Positions 46,162-47,530 of a stretch of 47,530 bases of DNA are shown here, in pieces. The stretch's first letter is position 1. The number at the start of each line of letters is the position of its first letter. A program made the translations under genes and the position numbers. Origin of the DNA: Lindgomyces ingoldianus (lineage: Eukaryota; Ascomycota; Dothideomycetes; Pleosporales; Lindgomycetaceae); assembly GCF_010093535.1 (NCBI RefSeq), contig NW_022985194.1, positions 257,990-305,519 of the forward strand, read 5' to 3'. The notes under the pieces were generated by a model. The model was not told the origin of the DNA, ran no database searches, and saw only the letters and a list, made by a program, of their open reading frames with translations.

Positions 46162-46447
46162 CAATGTTCCGTGTCAAACCCGATCTTATTGGGCCGTGTG
46201 TATGAAGACATCTGGATGGAACAGGCAGCCACGGTCATGTGACTCATACCGTAAAATAGATTTTTCAAAGTAGACAGGTTTTTCTTGAGTCTATCAAACA
46301 TCTCTATCAGTCAACAGATTTGATTGCACTAATCTGATCTCCGTGGGTGATGACTATCTGAAGGTTTTGTTTGTGGTGTATGCCGCCCACCATTGTAAAA
46401 TCAATTTTGGGCCCTTTCTCTTTTCAGTGAGGTATTTAATCGATTAC

Positions 46448-46465
46448 TACCTACCTAGGTAGGTA
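46448..46465. repeat. Perfect 18-bp palindrome TACCTACCTAGGTAGGTA
   Basis: Self-complementary TACC/GGTA microsatellite-like palindrome in the upstream region of the F-box gene. Similar ACCTAGGT-type runs are frequent between genes in many filamentous ascomycetes. Confidence 0.85.
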
Positions 46466-46599
46466 CAAAACAACACGAAAAACAAGGTAGAAGACACGAT
46501 CTCAGGTGGCGATGACGGCATAACATAGTTTCTTCAATTAGATACCTTCTTGGCTTCGTTCCCCCTTCTTCTGGTGGTTTGTAGTTCGGTGGTGATGAT

Positions 46600-46840
46600 T
46601 GGATATCGATTCGACGATGGTGGTTGGTGACGATATTGATGTTGCTGCCTGGGAGGACAGAACCATGGTACGCGGGAGATGGCCAGTATATGAGCTGCAC
46701 GCAGATTTTTTTTTCGTCCCCCCTTATGAATGCGTGAAGTATGCGAGCAACTCCTTGCGTACCATGGTTCTCCCTATCAGGAAGCAGCCAACACTGTCCT
46801 ATCAAATCATATCATATCGTCGCCACACGATGCGAAACCC
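46600..46840. repeat. Diverged inverted repeat around AGAACCATGGTACGC
   Basis: AGAACCATGGTACGC (46659-46673) is the exact inverse of 46757-46771, 83 bp apart. Weaker inverse similarity extends outward on both arms (GGTGACGATATTGAT near 46625 against the inverse of ATCATATCGTCGCC near 46808-46822). This looks like an old hairpin-forming or MITE-like element of about 200 bp. Confidence 0.55.
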
Positions 46841-47297
46841 GTGTGATTCGCCAGAGGAATATACTGGCGCTTGATCCGTTCGCCGCTTGGCCTCCCAAGG
46901 TTGAGAACGCAGTCTTGAATACTCGCACAGCGTACATCCAGCGATCCTCAGGACCCCCGAAAAAATGAACACGACCATCATCCTGCCATCTCACGCTCGC
47001 CACGCAGTTAAAGAAGCCCCTTATCCAGCAATCGTTCATTATTTGGCAGAACACTTGGTGCGTGGTACCCTGTCAATTTATTAAACAATATATCAGCGCA
47101 TGGAACTTGAGATGCTGGCACTGCGCCGGCAATTTGCTCTATGAAACCATCACGCCAGGTCGTAAACCTTTTTTTTTACCATTTCGCATATTGAAACAAT
47201 CCTTTTCAAGTGTGTTTTTGCCGCAGATGAAGATCTATTCCAATCACCACCGAATTACAAAGCACCAGAGGATATCAGTGTTAGAAGTAGTAAAAAA

Positions 47298-47356
47298 ACA
47301 AACAACTAAAAACTAAAGAACGGAAACAACTAAGAAATACAAACAACTAAAAACTA
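47298..47356. repeat. Short direct repeat ACAAACAACTAAAAACTA
   Basis: Two identical 18-bp copies (47298-47315 and 47339-47356), 41 bp apart, in an A-rich, G-poor tract that would be the T-rich 3' UTR of the minus-strand gene ending at 47425. Confidence 0.6.
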
Positions 47357-47424
47357 CAAAAAGACAGAACAACAAAAGAACCAAACAACAAAATAAAAAC
47401 AAAACCCAAAAAAAAACCGCGAAA

Positions 47425-47530
47425 CTAGGCCGTTACGGCCCCCACACCACCCCCGGCAGCATCGTCATCGTCCTTGCCGCCTCCCTCCCCTCCCTTCTTC
47501 TCCCCCTCCTTCCCTCCCCCCTCCCCTCCC
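47425..47530 (-). CDS. 3' end of a Gly/Glu/Lys-rich protein, partial
   Basis: On the minus strand one frame reads in from the window edge as a Gly/Glu/Lys-rich stretch and ends KDDDDAAGGGVGAVTA before TAG (47427-47425). Base use is very purine-rich on that strand. It looks like the disordered C-terminus of a protein whose body lies beyond the window, but low-complexity DNA alone can produce such a frame. No domain can be named. Confidence 0.4.
   Translation of the reverse strand, partial: GGEGGGKEGEKKGGEGGGKDDDDAAGGGVGAVTA

Larger units (their letters stand above)
46015..47424. other. Intergenic DNA with palindromes, no gene recognised
   Basis: Holds the F-box promoter region at the left and the probable 3' UTR of a minus-strand gene at the right. 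The short frames here (up to 116 codons) overlap each other on both strands and show no known domain. Confidence 0.45.

Noticed and set aside
46015..46164. 50-codon N-terminal extension of the F-box protein
   Set aside because: The frame is open but the only start there is TTG; the first ATG is at 46014 and the extension overlaps the TATA-like box.

Overview
This window looks like a repeat-rich segment of a filamentous ascomycete genome (Pezizomycotina; a Dothideomycete such as a member of the Pleosporales would fit, but that is inference). The evidence is short spliceosomal introns of 46-58 nt, HET-domain fragments, a fungal-type HNH gene, an F-box gene, and long AT-rich tracts whose transposons carry C-to-T and G-to-A changes on both strands. 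Those changes favour CpA-to-TpA, the signature of repeat-induced point mutation (RIP). I saw no bacterial operon, rRNA or CRISPR array.

Layout. From 1 to about 9.1 kb is mostly unique DNA. It holds a broken HET gene, an intact three-exon HNH-endonuclease-like gene flanked by two direct copies of a structured ~110-bp repeat, a second HET fragment, a palindromic minisatellite, a class II (serine-type) tRNA-like gene carrying a ~155-nt structured insertion, and an intact minus-strand DEDDh-type gene related to Gfd2/YDR514C. From 9,111 to 20,948 is a RIP-degraded Ty3/Gypsy element (minus strand, TSD GATAC) with a Ty1/Copia element (10,524-16,695, TSD TATTA) nested inside it. From 21,209 to 23,673 is a RIP-degraded Fot1/Pogo element, itself split by a nearly unmutated solo LTR (TSD CTACT).

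From 25,251 to 39,128 one host gene, a putative amidoligase on the minus strand, lies in three pieces. A pogo-type transposon (26,168-31,087) sits in its first intron, and that transposon itself contains a Tigger/pogo-like element inside its own left inverted repeat plus a fold-back pogo derivative. A 7.7-kb Ty3/Gypsy element (31,397-39,077) sits after codon 17. When the insertions and one target duplication each are ignored, the pieces join in frame to 407 codons. A third insertion, a 4.5-kb element with 44-bp inverted repeats (39,217-43,756), lies 88 bp upstream of the start codon.

From 43.8 kb to the end is unique DNA again, with an intact F-box gene on the minus strand, a palindrome, a diverged inverted repeat, and the 3' end of a low-complexity gene on the minus strand. 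The assembly has a 95-bp run of N (29,777-29,871) inside the fold-back element.

The genes do not form a pathway. The common theme is insertion, RIP and decay around a few surviving host genes; the target duplications allow the order of many insertions to be read.
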